NCBI GenBank assembly: GCA_963693085.1 | Contig: OY856410.1 | Span: forward strand, 891,573,835 to 891,637,834 | Direction: 5' to 3' | Length of the DNA: 64,000 nucleotides | DNA from: Alisma plantago-aquatica | Lineage: Eukaryota > Streptophyta > Magnoliopsida > Alismatales > Alismataceae | In this document: one piece after another, positions 36,481 to 48,542 of the stretch | Position numbering within the stretch: the first letter of the stretch is position 1 | How the letters are laid out: each line of letters opens with the position of its first letter | Notes under the pieces: generated by a model | Told to the model about the DNA's origin: nothing | The model's input: only the letters and a program-made list of their open reading frames with translations | Database searches by the model: none | Translations under genes and position numbers: made by a program

Positions 36481-36931
36481 TTGGGTCCTGGATCAACACT
36501 TTGACTCTGTTCTTTAGATTTTCTAAGACATCTTTGCTTTAATGGGTATTTGGCCACTAGGGGTAGGTTGAGGGAGCATCAAACTTCACTTTGGGCCTCT
36601 CTAAGGGTAGGGGAACCCTAGGATCACTCCTTCTCTTTCTCTTCCATCAAGTGTGGTCCAAATGCCTAAAAAACATGCAAATAATGTCCATACGTGCATT
36701 TTATACAAATAAGCATATTGGGAGGAATGACATGAAATATAACATGTATAGAAGTGATTGAGGAGAAATATAACCCAAGATTAAGCCCTAAAATAGGACT
36801 GAATCACCCCTCAATAAAGCCTCTATGTCTCCTCACTGCTCCTCCAAGTAGCTTAACTCCCAACAAAGGTCTCTTGATGTCAACATTGAACAACCTCTTG
36901 CGAAGCTTCCTACCATCAAGATTGACGCTCT

Positions 36932-39900
36932 ACCACTGAGCTATAGGGGCATCATTGTTGGAGACTTCATTTTTGTATAACATATCTATTGCCAAAAATT
37001 GCCATTTGTGCAATAATGTTGTACTTTGAAGGATGTTGTGAAGCTTATTTAATTCATAGGGGTTTCTACACTATACACTCATTACAACTCACCTTTATAT
37101 CTGGTTGCATTCTTGAAAAAGAATGGATGAATACTTTGGGAAATAACTTAGTTTGAGTATGGAAAACTTCAGAAGATATGAAGTACCACAATTTATAAAT
37201 ATCAAAGTATCTATAAGTGTAGAAAATGTCATTCCTAGCCATAGTAAGGTTCATAAATAATTATGTAAGTATGATACATACATGTATAATCTATTTTTAT
37301 GGGATCACAATTATAAAGTAATCATGAAGTGATCTGGGGTTTTACAAATGTAATGTGATATTTATGCAATTGAGGGAAACCAAAATTGAAAGATGCCACC
37401 TAAGGGAATATGTCACCTTCTCAAATGAAAAGCTATACTTTTCTTTTCTTATCTTTGTATAATTATATGAAATTGAATAAGTGTGACATAAAATGTGACA
37501 TCATATGATGTATTTTGGATATCGAGTTTATAGGAAGACTTGATTCCTTGAGGGTTTTTCCTTGAGTCATTGGGATGATTCTAGGGTCCAATAGTTAGAG
37601 TATAAAATACTATTTAATACACTTGAATTAGACAATAATGAAAAATATTGTCATATAGAATTATGTGGTGATGTGTGTTCATAGAGTTGCCCTTGAAAAT
37701 ATGATATATGCTTTAAGTAGATCATGAGGAGATATGTGATGTAGTTTGAATACCTTGAAATAAATGTTCTTAAAAGGCAAGTCTAATGTGATGTCATTAA
37801 TAGTTTTGGTTGATCTTTTAGAATTTGTATTGATTTTTGCTGATCTTTATGTTGTTGTAATCTAGTTTAAACTATACTTTATACGTTAAGATGTCTTGCC
37901 TATGCTAAGTTTTGGATTTCTTATAACCTAATATTGAATTGAAAATAAATTTTGCATCATTTAGAGTTTCAATATGAAATTTTGGATATGACTTTTTACA
38001 CTGTTGTGAAAATATGTGCAAATGCCCAAGTGGATATGAGATTTCTACAAGGACTTTTTCCTATTTTAGCCTTAACAATGTCTTAAGCCTTGTTGGGCCC
38101 TAGAATTAGGGAATTGGGCCTTGTTATGACTAAGGATGGAAAATACCGTATATTGTGTTGTTTGGAATATGTGGATACATTTAAAATCTTATTATTTGAT
38201 AGATTTCATTTAACTATATAATAACATTTGTATGCTCCATTTGTAACATGTTTTATATAATAGAAAAATGATTAATTGGATTAATTAATCAAGCGCAATC
38301 CTAATTATGTAGTGCACTATGATAGTAGAACTATCTTTGTGTGAGAACTTTCTGGACAATAAAACCAATAATCCTTACAATTATTTAATTGTGTTAAAGA
38401 TTTCAAAGTCACATACTATTTAGTATATCTGGATGCAATGAGTGTCTATCTCCATCATACTGATTGTAAGTTGTTGAGAATGATTTAGTAAGTTTATTAG
38501 ATTTTCTTATGATAGAGAGTGTATGCAATCACAACTTGAATCTTTTAGGGATGTATATCCTAGTTTTTGGTGTAGTGGCCCATGTATGTGATTTGTAGTT
38601 TTACCCACATCAAAACTATCCCAAGGTAATTAATTTCGAATTTTATCCTATTCCTACGTGCAATATTACTTTTGTGCAAAACATGAATCTTATTGCAATA
38701 TAGCTAATAGGATTAGACCCAAGAGAAAACTTTACTAAAAAACTTTTTTGAAATCCAAAAGTTCAAGATCGATACTTAGGATACATTTGGTTAATCTATG
38801 ATCAAACTAAAGTAAGAGAATGAAAAGAATGTAAATAAATGAATTAATTAAGGATTAAAGATGCTAGGGCATATGGATTTTACTACCATTGCCTACATGA
38901 TCATCTAACTATTACAACTTGTTTCAATTACTATTTTTAGATCAGAACCATGTGAATCCATAATATGGATTGCATAATAATTGGTTTCCCTATGGGCATA
39001 AGGTCTCATTATCCAAGGATCATGAACTGATCGTCCTAGATTACCTATTATGAGATCTCATACATGGTTTAGTATATTCAATTTGGGATCTAATATTATA
39101 TTTTGTGATCTCTATGTCTAAGATTTTATCAAGCATGGCACTTGAGTGACCAATTAAAAGAACATGCAATAACTGATTGAAACAATCCAAAAATTCATAA
39201 AGAAACAAGATTGATAAAAATAAAATGAAATACAAGAAAAGGGCTAATCCCCCTAACCCAACAAGGGAACTTCTCGCTCATGTTTATATGAAATGCACGA
39301 ATATAGGGAGAGGAGAACCAATAATGTCATAGAAGGAAGAGAGAAGTAATTCTACTAATATCTAGCAATAGATCTTTTTTTATAGTAGGTCTAATGATCT
39401 TCATGAAGAAGATGACATTGTGTTCTTTATACACTCCTTAATCCTAGAGCTATGATAAAACAAAGGGTAACAATCCTCATACAATCGGCAAGAACAATGT
39501 TGTAGAGGAGCAGTGCGACTGCATTTTTTTGGTCCTGGATCATAGAGAATACCAAGGGGTGGATCACAACAAGTCTGATCCCTTTAAAAGTGGTGGCTGG
39601 TTTGTACTTATATTAAAAGATGAGAAACATTAGGTTTGGCCACCCAAAATATAAAGAGAAATGGAAATTCAAGTCTTGAATTCTCAATACTCCCACACAA
39701 TGGTAGGGTCCCTTTTGAATTTTAAATGCCTTTCTTTGATAGATTTTCAATTACTGCATCAATAGCTTTATGCCCAGTCAAAGGAATATCCTTTACAACA
39801 TTGATTGCCATGTGTTTTCCTCAATAGACAATAGAGAATAATGTTCCATTGGCTTTGATATAATTATTGTGTTACTCAACTTCCTTGACTCATTTGCAAT

Positions 39901-42867
39901 CAATATCCATGAAAGGCTTGATTGACTAACTAATATACGGTCATTGACTCCTCTGCTGCAAAATTTTATCCAAGGAGTTTTGAGCAAATGGAGGGCCAAT
40001 CAGACAACATTAAGTTATTATTAAATGTACTAGTTGTATAGTATATCAATTTACACCCAACCCAACTTGGATCATTCAATTCTTAAATCAAAGGCATACA
40101 TTATATCCATTTTAGTGACCACCTATATTTTAATGATTCTCACTCCAATTGTAGGAGTTGGGGAGTGAGGATATACAATCTTTGGTCGTTTGTTTTGGGA
40201 CTTTGATTGTGGAATAATTAATTTTCTCTTCTTATTGCATTATTCTATAAGCAAAATACAAACATACATTTATTACTAAATTATTAACATAAAATACTAA
40301 AAACACAAAACAAGTGAAATATTAAGGAAAATCTAATATGAACACACAAAACTAATTATTAAAATGGAACTAAAAACGTGATAAATAGATATTTGAGCTT
40401 GAAATCCGTTGTTCCTCAAGTAACACAAAATCCAAAATACTTTGAAAATAAATACTTTTAACCAATGTACATACATCATACTTGAATGTCTACCACCAAT
40501 ATGGCTAAGCCACTCAGACTCATGAGATCGCAAAACATGACTTGCAATGTTCTTATTTTCAACTTTGCTTCGTACCATCACTTCCACGACCACATATGTC
40601 AAAGGTGAAGAATCCCAAAAAATCACAATTATATACATAATCCAACACTAGGGTGGATCTCTCCTCTGTTCAACTTAAGATTGCATTTTTTTGTTGCAAA
40701 TGCGTACTTTGATTTTTTTTCTTTATGCACATTAGGTTTTTTCTTTTATGATACACACCTACCACATAGAGAGAGGCATGGATGAAGCAATTATTGAGGT
40801 AGGGGTGGTGTGCCACCCCAAGCTTAGAGTTTGACACACTTCATGGAGTTTTTTAGTGGATGGAAGGTAAGAATATGGAAAAAGAAGTGTAAAAGGATGT
40901 TTGTATCATGTGAAAAAGTTATTTTTAAGATTAATTACATTGAGTTATTCCTATGATTCACTACACCCAGATAACAAAATGATATGGGGATGCATGGCAA
41001 TTTCATAGATAAAATTCACTAATAAGTAGGAGGAATGTCGTATTTTATCCATATCACTTCCTATAATACCTGCCATCTTTTTTAGGGAACATGATGCTAA
41101 TATTCATAGGCTATAAATGATAATATATAACAACTAAAATGTTTTTATAAATATAATTAACATTATTACTTCAAACAAGAGGTATTGAATGAAAAAATCT
41201 AATTCAATGAAAAAGATGAATGCAAACTAATCCGGCTAGATAATGGCTTCAACTAACACTGTAAGAACTAAGAATTGAAGCAAGAACAATTTTAAGGTTC
41301 ATGCAATGCAAGTAATCTAAATGAAAATGAAACTTGGAAAGCTAACATGCTAAAATAAAATAAGAATATAAAGATAGATAGGTGTGGGTGGAAAGGTGAA
41401 CATATCACCCAACCTCAACATGAGTATTGAAATTTACTCATATGTGAGAAAACACTAAACCCCAGATGGAGGGGAAGAAATAATCAAAGCTCATCTAGGT
41501 GGTCAAGGCAAGTCAAAGAAGGTCTAGATGAAATAATTATGAATAAGGGTTGACACCTTGTTCATGAGATATCCATTGCACATAATATGATGAGGTGGTC
41601 ATGGTAGCTCAAAGGTTTTATCCTTATTTTTGAAGTAATATTGTCTTCCACTCTACCATTCATCCAATATGATCCACCAATACTCCTCAATCACTATAGG
41701 TAGTGTAGTAGTAGTGTGTCAATATGCATGATGTTGCATAAAGTGGGAGTGATGCCTCTTTGCTGGCCTCAAGAACTGCTCATCTATAAAGAATAGAGGA
41801 GAACTACTTCTGAATTGGAAAAAGTAGTATGTAACAAATCTATATGTTTTTCTTCCAACTATGCTAAATTAAGTGGAGGGCCTTTCTCTAGATTCTTCTT
41901 ATCACCTAAATCTACTTATAGAATCCATGGTACTGGCATAGGAGAAATTCTCTCATATGTGAAGTGAGCTTGGTTGCTATTCTTATGTAACTTTGCATCC
42001 TCTTGGTCTTCTTCCCAATCAACACCAAAATTAATAGAGGTAGTGAGTTCCTTCACTTAATCAACATGTGGGTCCGCCTCTCACATGAAACACACCCAAC
42101 TTATCCAAATGTCTATCTATATCTAGAAGAGAGAGGATATAGAAAAAGTCAACTGGTGATGGCATGTAAATCTTTTATTGGTGCAATACCTTATCATTTG
42201 AAAAAACCATACATGCAATAGAATTTGGTTGTTAATCTTCTAGGATAGATTAAACCAACATTGATTGATTGTCATAATCATGAGAATCTTAGCCTACAAT
42301 AGGTAAGGGTGCTGGAACATAAAGATTTTGGAAGGGTTGTGCTTTCAGTTGTGAGATTTTTGCCTCGATTCTTTTACCTCAAGCTTCTCCATTGGCTAGT
42401 ATTGGGTTGGTCATCTAGAATTTCTTGTTGGTTAAATAACATCATCTAGGGGGGCATCCATCCTTTCAGCCCTGTCACTTAGATATTGGGTATCTATAGT
42501 AAGTCTATTCATTGTAACTCCCATAACACTACAAATTGTAGTCTACATCGTCTGAATAATCATCTTAACAGAACAACTCCTCATTGTAACCCTTCAATAT
42601 TGTTGATTGTAGTCTGCTTCGTATATTCTTTTAGAGAGTCTAACATTATGCTTGATGTTGGATCTTTGAATGGCTTCTTTGTCTTATGAAGTCAATTCAG
42701 GGCAACCCTTGTGCTTGGGATTGACCCTAGCATTTTGTTCAAAGACGATCCTACACATCAATATTTTAGCTTTTAGACTCTTTCTTAGTAACCCATATAT
42801 CCTGATTGAAGGAGTCTAGTGTTTGACATTGTGCTATTTGTAATACTGATCACTCCATATAAATTCA
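36932..42867. other. No intact gene; decayed repeats
   Basis: About 5.9 kb without a defensible frame. Three parts can be described. First, 38760-39300 vaguely resembles the Athila/Tat-type LTRs, with a GGGCTAATCCCCCT block like the GGGGATTAGCCCC of the LTR at 44170. Second, 40600-41240 is a diverged relative of 12300-13050. Third, 42300-42700 on the minus strand carries scattered peptide fragments that could come from the 3' ORF of an Athila-type element. The tRNA-like head at about 36925-36950 is discussed separately. Confidence 0.35.
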
Positions 42868-43499
42868 TTGTCTGAAAAAATGGAAAATTTGACTATCAGG
42901 CTCAAAGAGAAAATTTCTTCAATGAATGAAGATATTTTTTTCCTTTACAAAAGAATAAAAATAACAAGTTACAAAAAAATGAGATATGAGTCCATTGTTG
43001 CATATTTGTCACATGAGGAAATCCATAATATCTTGAATTCATCTAATCCATACAAGGAGGCAAGTACTGACGACATTGATGGTATTATTTTTGTCTAATT
43101 GGCATACTATCAAGGAGTCCCTACAACACACCATTGGAGACACAATACATGGATGAAAGCTAGATGAAACCAAATGTTATGATAACATTGTGCTCATTTT
43201 GAAAGTTTCTAAACCCAAGGTCTATGAACAATTGAGGCCCATTTCCCTTAACAACCTTAGCCTAAAACAAGAGTCTAATATGATAGTAGAAGATTAAAGT
43301 GGTTCCCGTTTGACTAAATATCCCCTTCCCAAAGTGCTTTTGTGCCTGGTTGAAGAATCTTAAACAACATTGTGACAACCCAAAAAATTATTCACAACAT
43401 GATAAGAATAAATTCAATAAATATCGTGGCTATCAAAATTGATCTGTCTAAAGCTCACGAAAAAATGGCCTAGCTATTTATCGAAGATTCGATGGGAAT
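42868..43499 (+). pseudogene. L1-type LINE ORF2, N-terminal RT part (left of insertion)
   Basis: A plus-strand decayed frame. It starts in the spacer between endonuclease and RT (LSHEEIHNILNSSNPYKEAS, the usual block before the KAPGPDG motif) and runs into RT: a VLILKVSKPK(V)YEQLRPISL block near 43190-43250 corresponds to the IPK...FRPISL motif, and KIDLSKAHEKM near 43437-43469 to the LDxxKAYD motif that carries the first catalytic Asp. Here that residue is still Asp, but AYD has become AHE. Frameshifts and stops are frequent. The endonuclease domain is not recognisable upstream. The frame is broken at 43499 by the Athila-like element and resumes at 56567. Confidence 0.75.
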
Positions 43500-45132
43500 T
43501 GACACGATTTTATCGTGCGTATAACGCAAGTGCACACGTCAATGTAATATAGGCCTTGTGAGGCCCGAGTTAAACTCAGGGAAACAAAATTCTCGGTAGA
43601 CTACTACTAACTACTCACGATCAGCTAAATTGGTTTTAAAAGTTTGAAAATTGTTTTGAAAAAGAAAAATAAAACAAAAGAAAACAGAACGATCGATTAA
43701 ATGGTTGGTTTAATCAATTTCAATGAAATCTTTAGGATTGCAGTTTCACCGCGGGTTCTCGTTGCACTAAGTTTTACACAATTACCATGAAATATCTCCT
43801 AATTCGGGTAGTGGCCTGGAATTAGAATTGCTCGCTTCCGCGATACAATTCACTACCTTAACCTAAGTTGGTTCCACATCAGTAGTAACCTATGTCTTAG
43901 ATAAGGTGCATGAAATTTAGGTCTAAAGGTTCCCACCATTAATCGTACATCACCTTTTCCCAGAAATTTATTGATTAATGTGATTATCGTTTCTTTTCAA
44001 CTATTAATTCTTCGTCAAAAGCAATTAAAGGTATTGGATTATCACTATGGTGATCATGCACAATGATATAATAGAGAAAACAATAGCATACCATGAATTT
44101 TAGAGACAAATAATGATAAACTATGTTGAAATTGTCATACAAGGATCACCCAAGCTACTCCCCATCCTAAAGACAAAGGGGATTAGCCCCACATGTTCAT
44201 CTCAGTATAAAACATGGTGAAGGAAAGAGGAAACATGTAGAAAACGTGGATATATGTGAAGTAACTCCTGAACGGAGAAGATCTGGGAATTCCTAGGCGT
44301 GGGATGAGCATTCTACAACCTTCCAGTGGTGGAAAACTCCTTCTACGGCCTCTAGAACAATCAGTGCATAGCTCTGGCTCCGTTCTTCCTCCTCTCTTCT
44401 CCTCGAGACTTGTGCGGTGGCTAATGACGTGATAGATGGCTTAGAGCCGCTGTTTTTAGGTATAAGAACCACTTTAGGCTGCCAAAACATCACCACCGTA
44501 TGATTATAATCGAGCTGTAGATTAACCTGATCTGACGGCGTCGATACCATCAACGCGGGTCGACGGTATTGACCCACCTAGATACCAGCAGTCCTCTACT
44601 TTTCTGGGTTTGCTCTGGCATTATCTCGATACCATCGACTTCTGGGTCAATGGTATCAACACCTTAGGTGTCGCTTTTCTATGGAATCTGATGCTTAAGC
44701 TGATTCTATTGAGACGGAGTCGATAGTATCGACTATTTGTTCGATTGTATCGACTTGTAAAAATTTGACTCACTGAAGCTATCTCGCTACCATTGACTTC
44801 GGGGTCGATGGTATCAACTCATTCTGCTCTTTTGGGACTACCTCTCTGTGGCCCTGTCGATACTATCGACAGTCGTCGATGGTATCGATAGCCGTCGATG
44901 GTATCGAAAACTGTATATATCCGTTTTGCCTAAAAATCAAAGATAAACTCGAATCAACTTTGATAAATATGATCATTCATACCAAATGAGATAAAACAAG
45001 GTAAATTTTATGCATAATGAGATTATAGGCTGAAGGAACTTAATCATGCAATATTAACCATGAAAATGACCAATAACCGCATAAAACACATATGAAACTA
45101 GCATATAAAAGTGACTCAAAATCCTCACATCA
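43500..45132 (-). mobile_element. 3' LTR of Athila-like element
   Basis: 1633 bp, from TGACACGATTTTA to CCTCACATCA on the plus strand. It is collinear with the 5' LTR. The inverted-pair array is at 44534-44908 and holds one motif copy more than the sister LTR at its end (about 44873-44908). An apparent frame at 44293-44577 is not a gene. Confidence 0.92.
44534..44908. repeat. GTCGATACCATCGAC inverted-pair array (3' LTR)
   Basis: Five modules, each a motif GTCGATACCATCGAC, a spacer of about 4-8 bases, and the reverse motif GTCGATGGTATCGAC; starts are about 70-90 bases apart. Each module could fold as a hairpin in single-stranded form. The last module has a third motif copy that the 5' LTR lacks. 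Confidence 0.88.
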
Positions 45133-45150
45133 AACTCCCCTAAGCTAGAT
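45133..45150 (-). other. Polypurine tract of Athila-like element
   Basis: On the minus strand AGCTTAGGGGAGTT directly precedes the 3' LTR start TGATGTGAGG. It is the expected primer for plus-strand DNA synthesis and confirms the LTR edge. Confidence 0.75.
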
Positions 45151-46700
45151 CTTTGCTCGTCCTTGAGCAAAAAATTGTAGAATAGAATTGTGAGGGTCAA
45201 CTAAAGAATATACTAGCATAAATGACATCACTGTATGATTCCCACCTGACATGCAGATGTCGGCCCTTACTGACCACGGAACGGTAACTACCCTAAAGGT
45301 GACAATGATCGTCCATAAGAGATATCCACCCCAAGATCAATGAACACCATCAAATAAGGTAGTTAATATAATAAAATCCTCCGGTTCCGGCTTGGTGCAT
45401 CTCGTGGTCTCCTATCTATGTTGCTCATATCCTAATTACCATCTACATGGAGGCAGATCTCTTGATATACAAGAATGAGGAGATAATCATGGGTGTCCTA
45501 CCATTTTGAGCAACGGGAAAATGGAATGGGTGGTTGTGAAAGAAAAAGAAGCACATAACAATCAATCATGCAATGCAAAAATTAATGACCTATCATGATA
45601 CAAAATGCAAATGAAAATGTCCTAATGCTACATTTTTGGTGGAATGATGCATGTACTATCATTCCATCTCAAGGTGAGATGGAATATCTAAGAAAACTAC
45701 ACCATGTGCTTATTCTTATTAATTCTCAGGTGAGAACATGTTCCTTTCTCCCTCTTCTTCTTTATTATTTCTCAAATCTTTTTTTTTTCAAAAATATTTT
45801 TTTGAAGCCCTCATTTTAATAAATGACAATGAGTTATTTGTTGGGCATTCTTCCTTTTATATAACTTGTACATTTGATGCATTCTTTTTGGAGGGCATGG
45901 AACAAGTTCAACACCTTTAATATTTTTAGAAAAACATAAGACACATGATGTACTGTATGCTCAAAAGATACAAATGCAAGTACATAATGTCAATTATGCA
46001 ACTACTATGACATGCACATAAAGATAATGTGTATGTATAACTATTCTCTACTTTTCATTTTTTTTAAAAGGAATATGCAAAAATGACTGTAATGCAAGAC
46101 CTACCAACATGGAATGCAACCAAAGAGTGAAATATAGTAATGTGCTCCCAGTTCTTATGGTGGAGTGTGAATGACATTGCGGTGGATAGATCACAATACT
46201 AATTGACAAAACCATCAAAAGATAATATATGTCCCTCCTTACCGACTTGTGTACCACTAAATCAAGGGGTATCTCTCTCTCACTTATGATTAAGGTATCG
46301 TTACCATTTGGGCAGTTTAGGCTCAACATCCAAAACTGTCCACATTTCTTGAATCATCCGGATGTAGAATTATGATCATATGTTTTAAAGTTGACCTACC
46401 CAATTATTTTCATAAGTTAAGTGTTCAATTTCAAACAAAGCAAGCTTACAATTACTTGACTTTTTTTCAAATTAATGCTTAAATTTCAACTTTCCCCATA
46501 TGAAAACAAGAGATGACACACATTTAAAATTAGACATCCACAAATTACACTAGATAGATGTGGATCCTAGAAAGCTGTAAACAATAAAAACTAGAAAATA
46601 CTAAAACAAAAGAAGATAAAAATAAAGAATAAGATAGAAAATGTTCCATATCCCCCCTTAGCTTGAATTCAACTATGGCATTATATTCAAAAACAAACTT
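45151..46700. other. 3' untranslated part of Athila-like element, no gene seen
   Basis: AT-rich DNA between the env-like ORF and the polypurine tract. Frames such as 46048-46329 have no recognisable domain. There is no array or inverted repeat comparable to those in the LTRs. Confidence 0.5.
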
Positions 46701-46714
46701 AGAAGGTGGAACAG

Positions 46715-48318
46715 TGATACCCTTCTATTGATGTGGCGGTGGAAATGGCGTGTATTGTTGGGCATGGGGGTCCCACTCAGGATATTGCCCCTGAAAGCTC
46801 AGATCATAAGTCAACATGGGTGGTGGCTGTGGATACCCTCTGAAGTAGTCGTGACTCCAATAATGATCATAGAACGGCTGCTGTTGTTTCTCGATCCTCC
46901 CCAACCAGTCATAGACCTACTGTTGGTTGGCGAACAACTAACGTTCATTCTAAAAAATCACCTGCTGATTCACATACAACTTGTTGGTCATGTCTTGTAT
47001 ATCGGCAAAGGATGCGGTATGCAGTTTCTACGTCACCTGAATGCCTTGTAGCATGGCATACATTCCCTGCATCAAAAAGGCATCCTATCCTACCTGAGAG
47101 GGCTGTGGTGGCAGAGGCTGCGCGGATGATGATGCACCCAGATAGAAGCGTGGCCGCTTCCTCGGTGCCACTCATGTCTGAAGAGGAGTAACAATCTCCT
47201 CTTCCTCCTCATGCTCATCACCGTCATCGTTGTCATTTTCCTCCTCGTCTTCTGCATTTTCAGAGTCGTCGATGGCAATAATGGGCCACCTAAAGTGCTG
47301 CCCCCCCTGAATGTTGAAGACAGGATCGGGGAGCGCACACTCTTGATATTTTTGTTGACGTGGCAGTGCACATAGACCATGCCATCATGAAGTGTCAACA
47401 AATTAGACTGATGTAGATGATGGAGGCTGACAGAGCTCTTAGTTACCAGGGAAGGCATTAAAGAAAGATCTAGTCCGAGATAGAGAGCTAGAGGAGTGAT
47501 GAGTCCCCCAAAATGAATTGAGGCTCGCCTGGTGCTCCTCTTCACAGCCATCACAAGCATTAAGAAAAATGTGCCCCAATTAAGCTTGCCCCTTGTCAGC
47601 AGATTGTATAGGAAAAAGAGTTTGGTCTCTTGAAATTTGCTCAGTGACAGCTCACCTCGAGCAAAGAAAGTGATACAAAGCATGCGGTGGAGGACCCGCA
47701 CAAAAGGATGCTCGAAATCAGCAATCGCGACATTGTGATAGCTGATTGTCTTGCCTTGAGGGGTTTTCACCATCCGTGTAAACATGGCATCATAATCAAC
47801 CCGGTTGTCTGGCCGTCGGTGCTTCTCAGGAGAGTGCCACCAGTTGTAAATTGAATTGAACTGCTGCAGCGTCAGATTGTAGTTTCTGTTGAAAAGCCAG
47901 AAAGACACTCAACCTTTAATCCATTCCATGTCGATGATATTGAAGTCGTTTGAATGATGCAAATATCTAGCGATGCCATAAACTCCACCACCAGTTCTTT
48001 GTAGGTCGGCCATTCACCAAAAAAGGGGTGGCCCTCCGCATGATGGGTGACCACATCATCGATCCTACCCGTCCTCCCCTCTTAGACATGGAGGACATAC
48101 AACAAGTTATCCTCAAAGCCAAGATCTTAGATCATGTTCCGGTCACAATATCGAGTCGGCTCGATAGTCCTCTTCATAAGCTCCTCGTAAACTTTTTTCA
48201 CATCCGCAGACTGATGTGTAAGTCGGGGATGAGGGACAGAGCCTAGTGGTGGTGGAACGAAAGTCTCAATCTCCATCAACACAATGCTCAAAGACGACTA
48301 AGTGGTGTTCCTCACCAT
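46715..48318 (-). pseudogene. ATHILA/env-like 3' ORF, broken
   Basis: Starts at the ATG at 48318 and can be followed, over stops and at least two frameshifts, to about 46715. The N-terminal third has GHPFFGEWPTYKELVVEFMA, the central part (within 47908-47500) HPFVRVLHRMLCITFFARGE and IHFGGLITPLALYLG. This is the block order of the plant ATHILA ORF family, found in or after pol of Athila elements and often called env-like. An acidic stretch follows, then a C-terminal region rich in Gln, Tyr, Pro and His (QQPFYDHYWSHDYFRGYPQP at about 46840-46900). I see no signal peptide or membrane anchor that would support an envelope role. Stops are mainly TAG. It has its own TATA box and motif array upstream. 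Confidence 0.75.
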
Positions 48319-48510
48319 GATGATTATAAAGGGGTAGCGAGGAAGAGAGCTCAGTGAAGATCTAGAGAAGAAGCTCTCTGTTGTCGAAGAAGAACTCGAG
48401 GATGATCGTCCACTTGCTCAGTGCAGACCCTTACTTTCTCACAAGTGCTCTAGATCAATCAGGAGGAGAGAAGATCTGAAGGTGTGAAGAATAAATGAAC
48501 GCAACCCCTC

Positions 48511-48518
48511 CTTATATA
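48511..48518 (-). promoter_or_regulatory. Internal TATA box upstream of the env-like ORF
   Basis: TATATAAG followed by GAGGGG on the minus strand, a near-ideal plant TATA context, 193 bp upstream of the ORF's ATG. The GTCGATACCATCGAC array starts 25 bp further upstream. It is better than any TATA candidate in this element's LTR. Promoter activity is inferred. Confidence 0.55.
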
Positions 48519-48542
48519 GTTGAGATCGGTGCCCCTGTTGAC

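Larger units (their letters stand above)
34551..36806 (-). mobile_element. 2.26-kb gypsy (Athila/Tat-like) LTR inside the RT remnant
   Basis: Edges TGGTGTTACAC (34551) and GGACTGAATCA (36806). The protein remnant continues on both sides and the flanking bases CCCGTCAAT and CCCCTCAAT form an imperfect 9-base direct repeat overlapping the first edge. No internal domain is present, so it behaves as a solo LTR. Its low-coordinate part (about 34670-34745: CGCAAGCGTATGGGGTTGTG, then CATAGTATAGG and GGGTCGATCAACAGGG) resembles Athila/Tat LTR ends, giving minus orientation. A second diverged copy lies at about 62240-63650. It holds a TATA box at 36070-36077 and a CACGGCCGTG array just upstream of that. 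Confidence 0.65.
33237..36931 (-). pseudogene. Non-LTR reverse-transcriptase protein, C-terminal part, split by an LTR
   Basis: Minus-strand coding remnant with many frameshifts. The upstream piece (36931-36807) reads LDGRKLRKRLFNVDI, then PLLGVKLLGGA. After the LTR insertion the protein resumes (34542 downwards) with LIPQLGDPQSGILLPRSYMG, then IDGLGLHMSPMEYCTILRYR near 33.9 kb, and finally VKHEKVYVGNQHIF and SFGFLAPYVMEHLKRVQYV at 33.5-33.3 kb, ending IGFSIQKGL. These blocks match, in order, the C-terminal half of a reverse-transcriptase protein widespread in plant genomes as non-LTR (LINE, possibly RTE-type) copies. The RT core itself would lie above 36.95 kb and is not recognisable. The clade is uncertain; the identity of the protein family is based on remembered motif order. 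Confidence 0.7.

Noticed and set aside
36925..36950. Possible tRNA gene on the minus strand
   Set aside because: Only the acceptor 5' strand and D-arm resemble a tRNA. No anticodon stem, T-arm or B box follows, and the downstream bases encode a reverse-transcriptase remnant.
46048..46329. Extra small ORF downstream of the env-like ORF
   Set aside because: No similarity to known Athila proteins that I can see, and no start context; probably chance.
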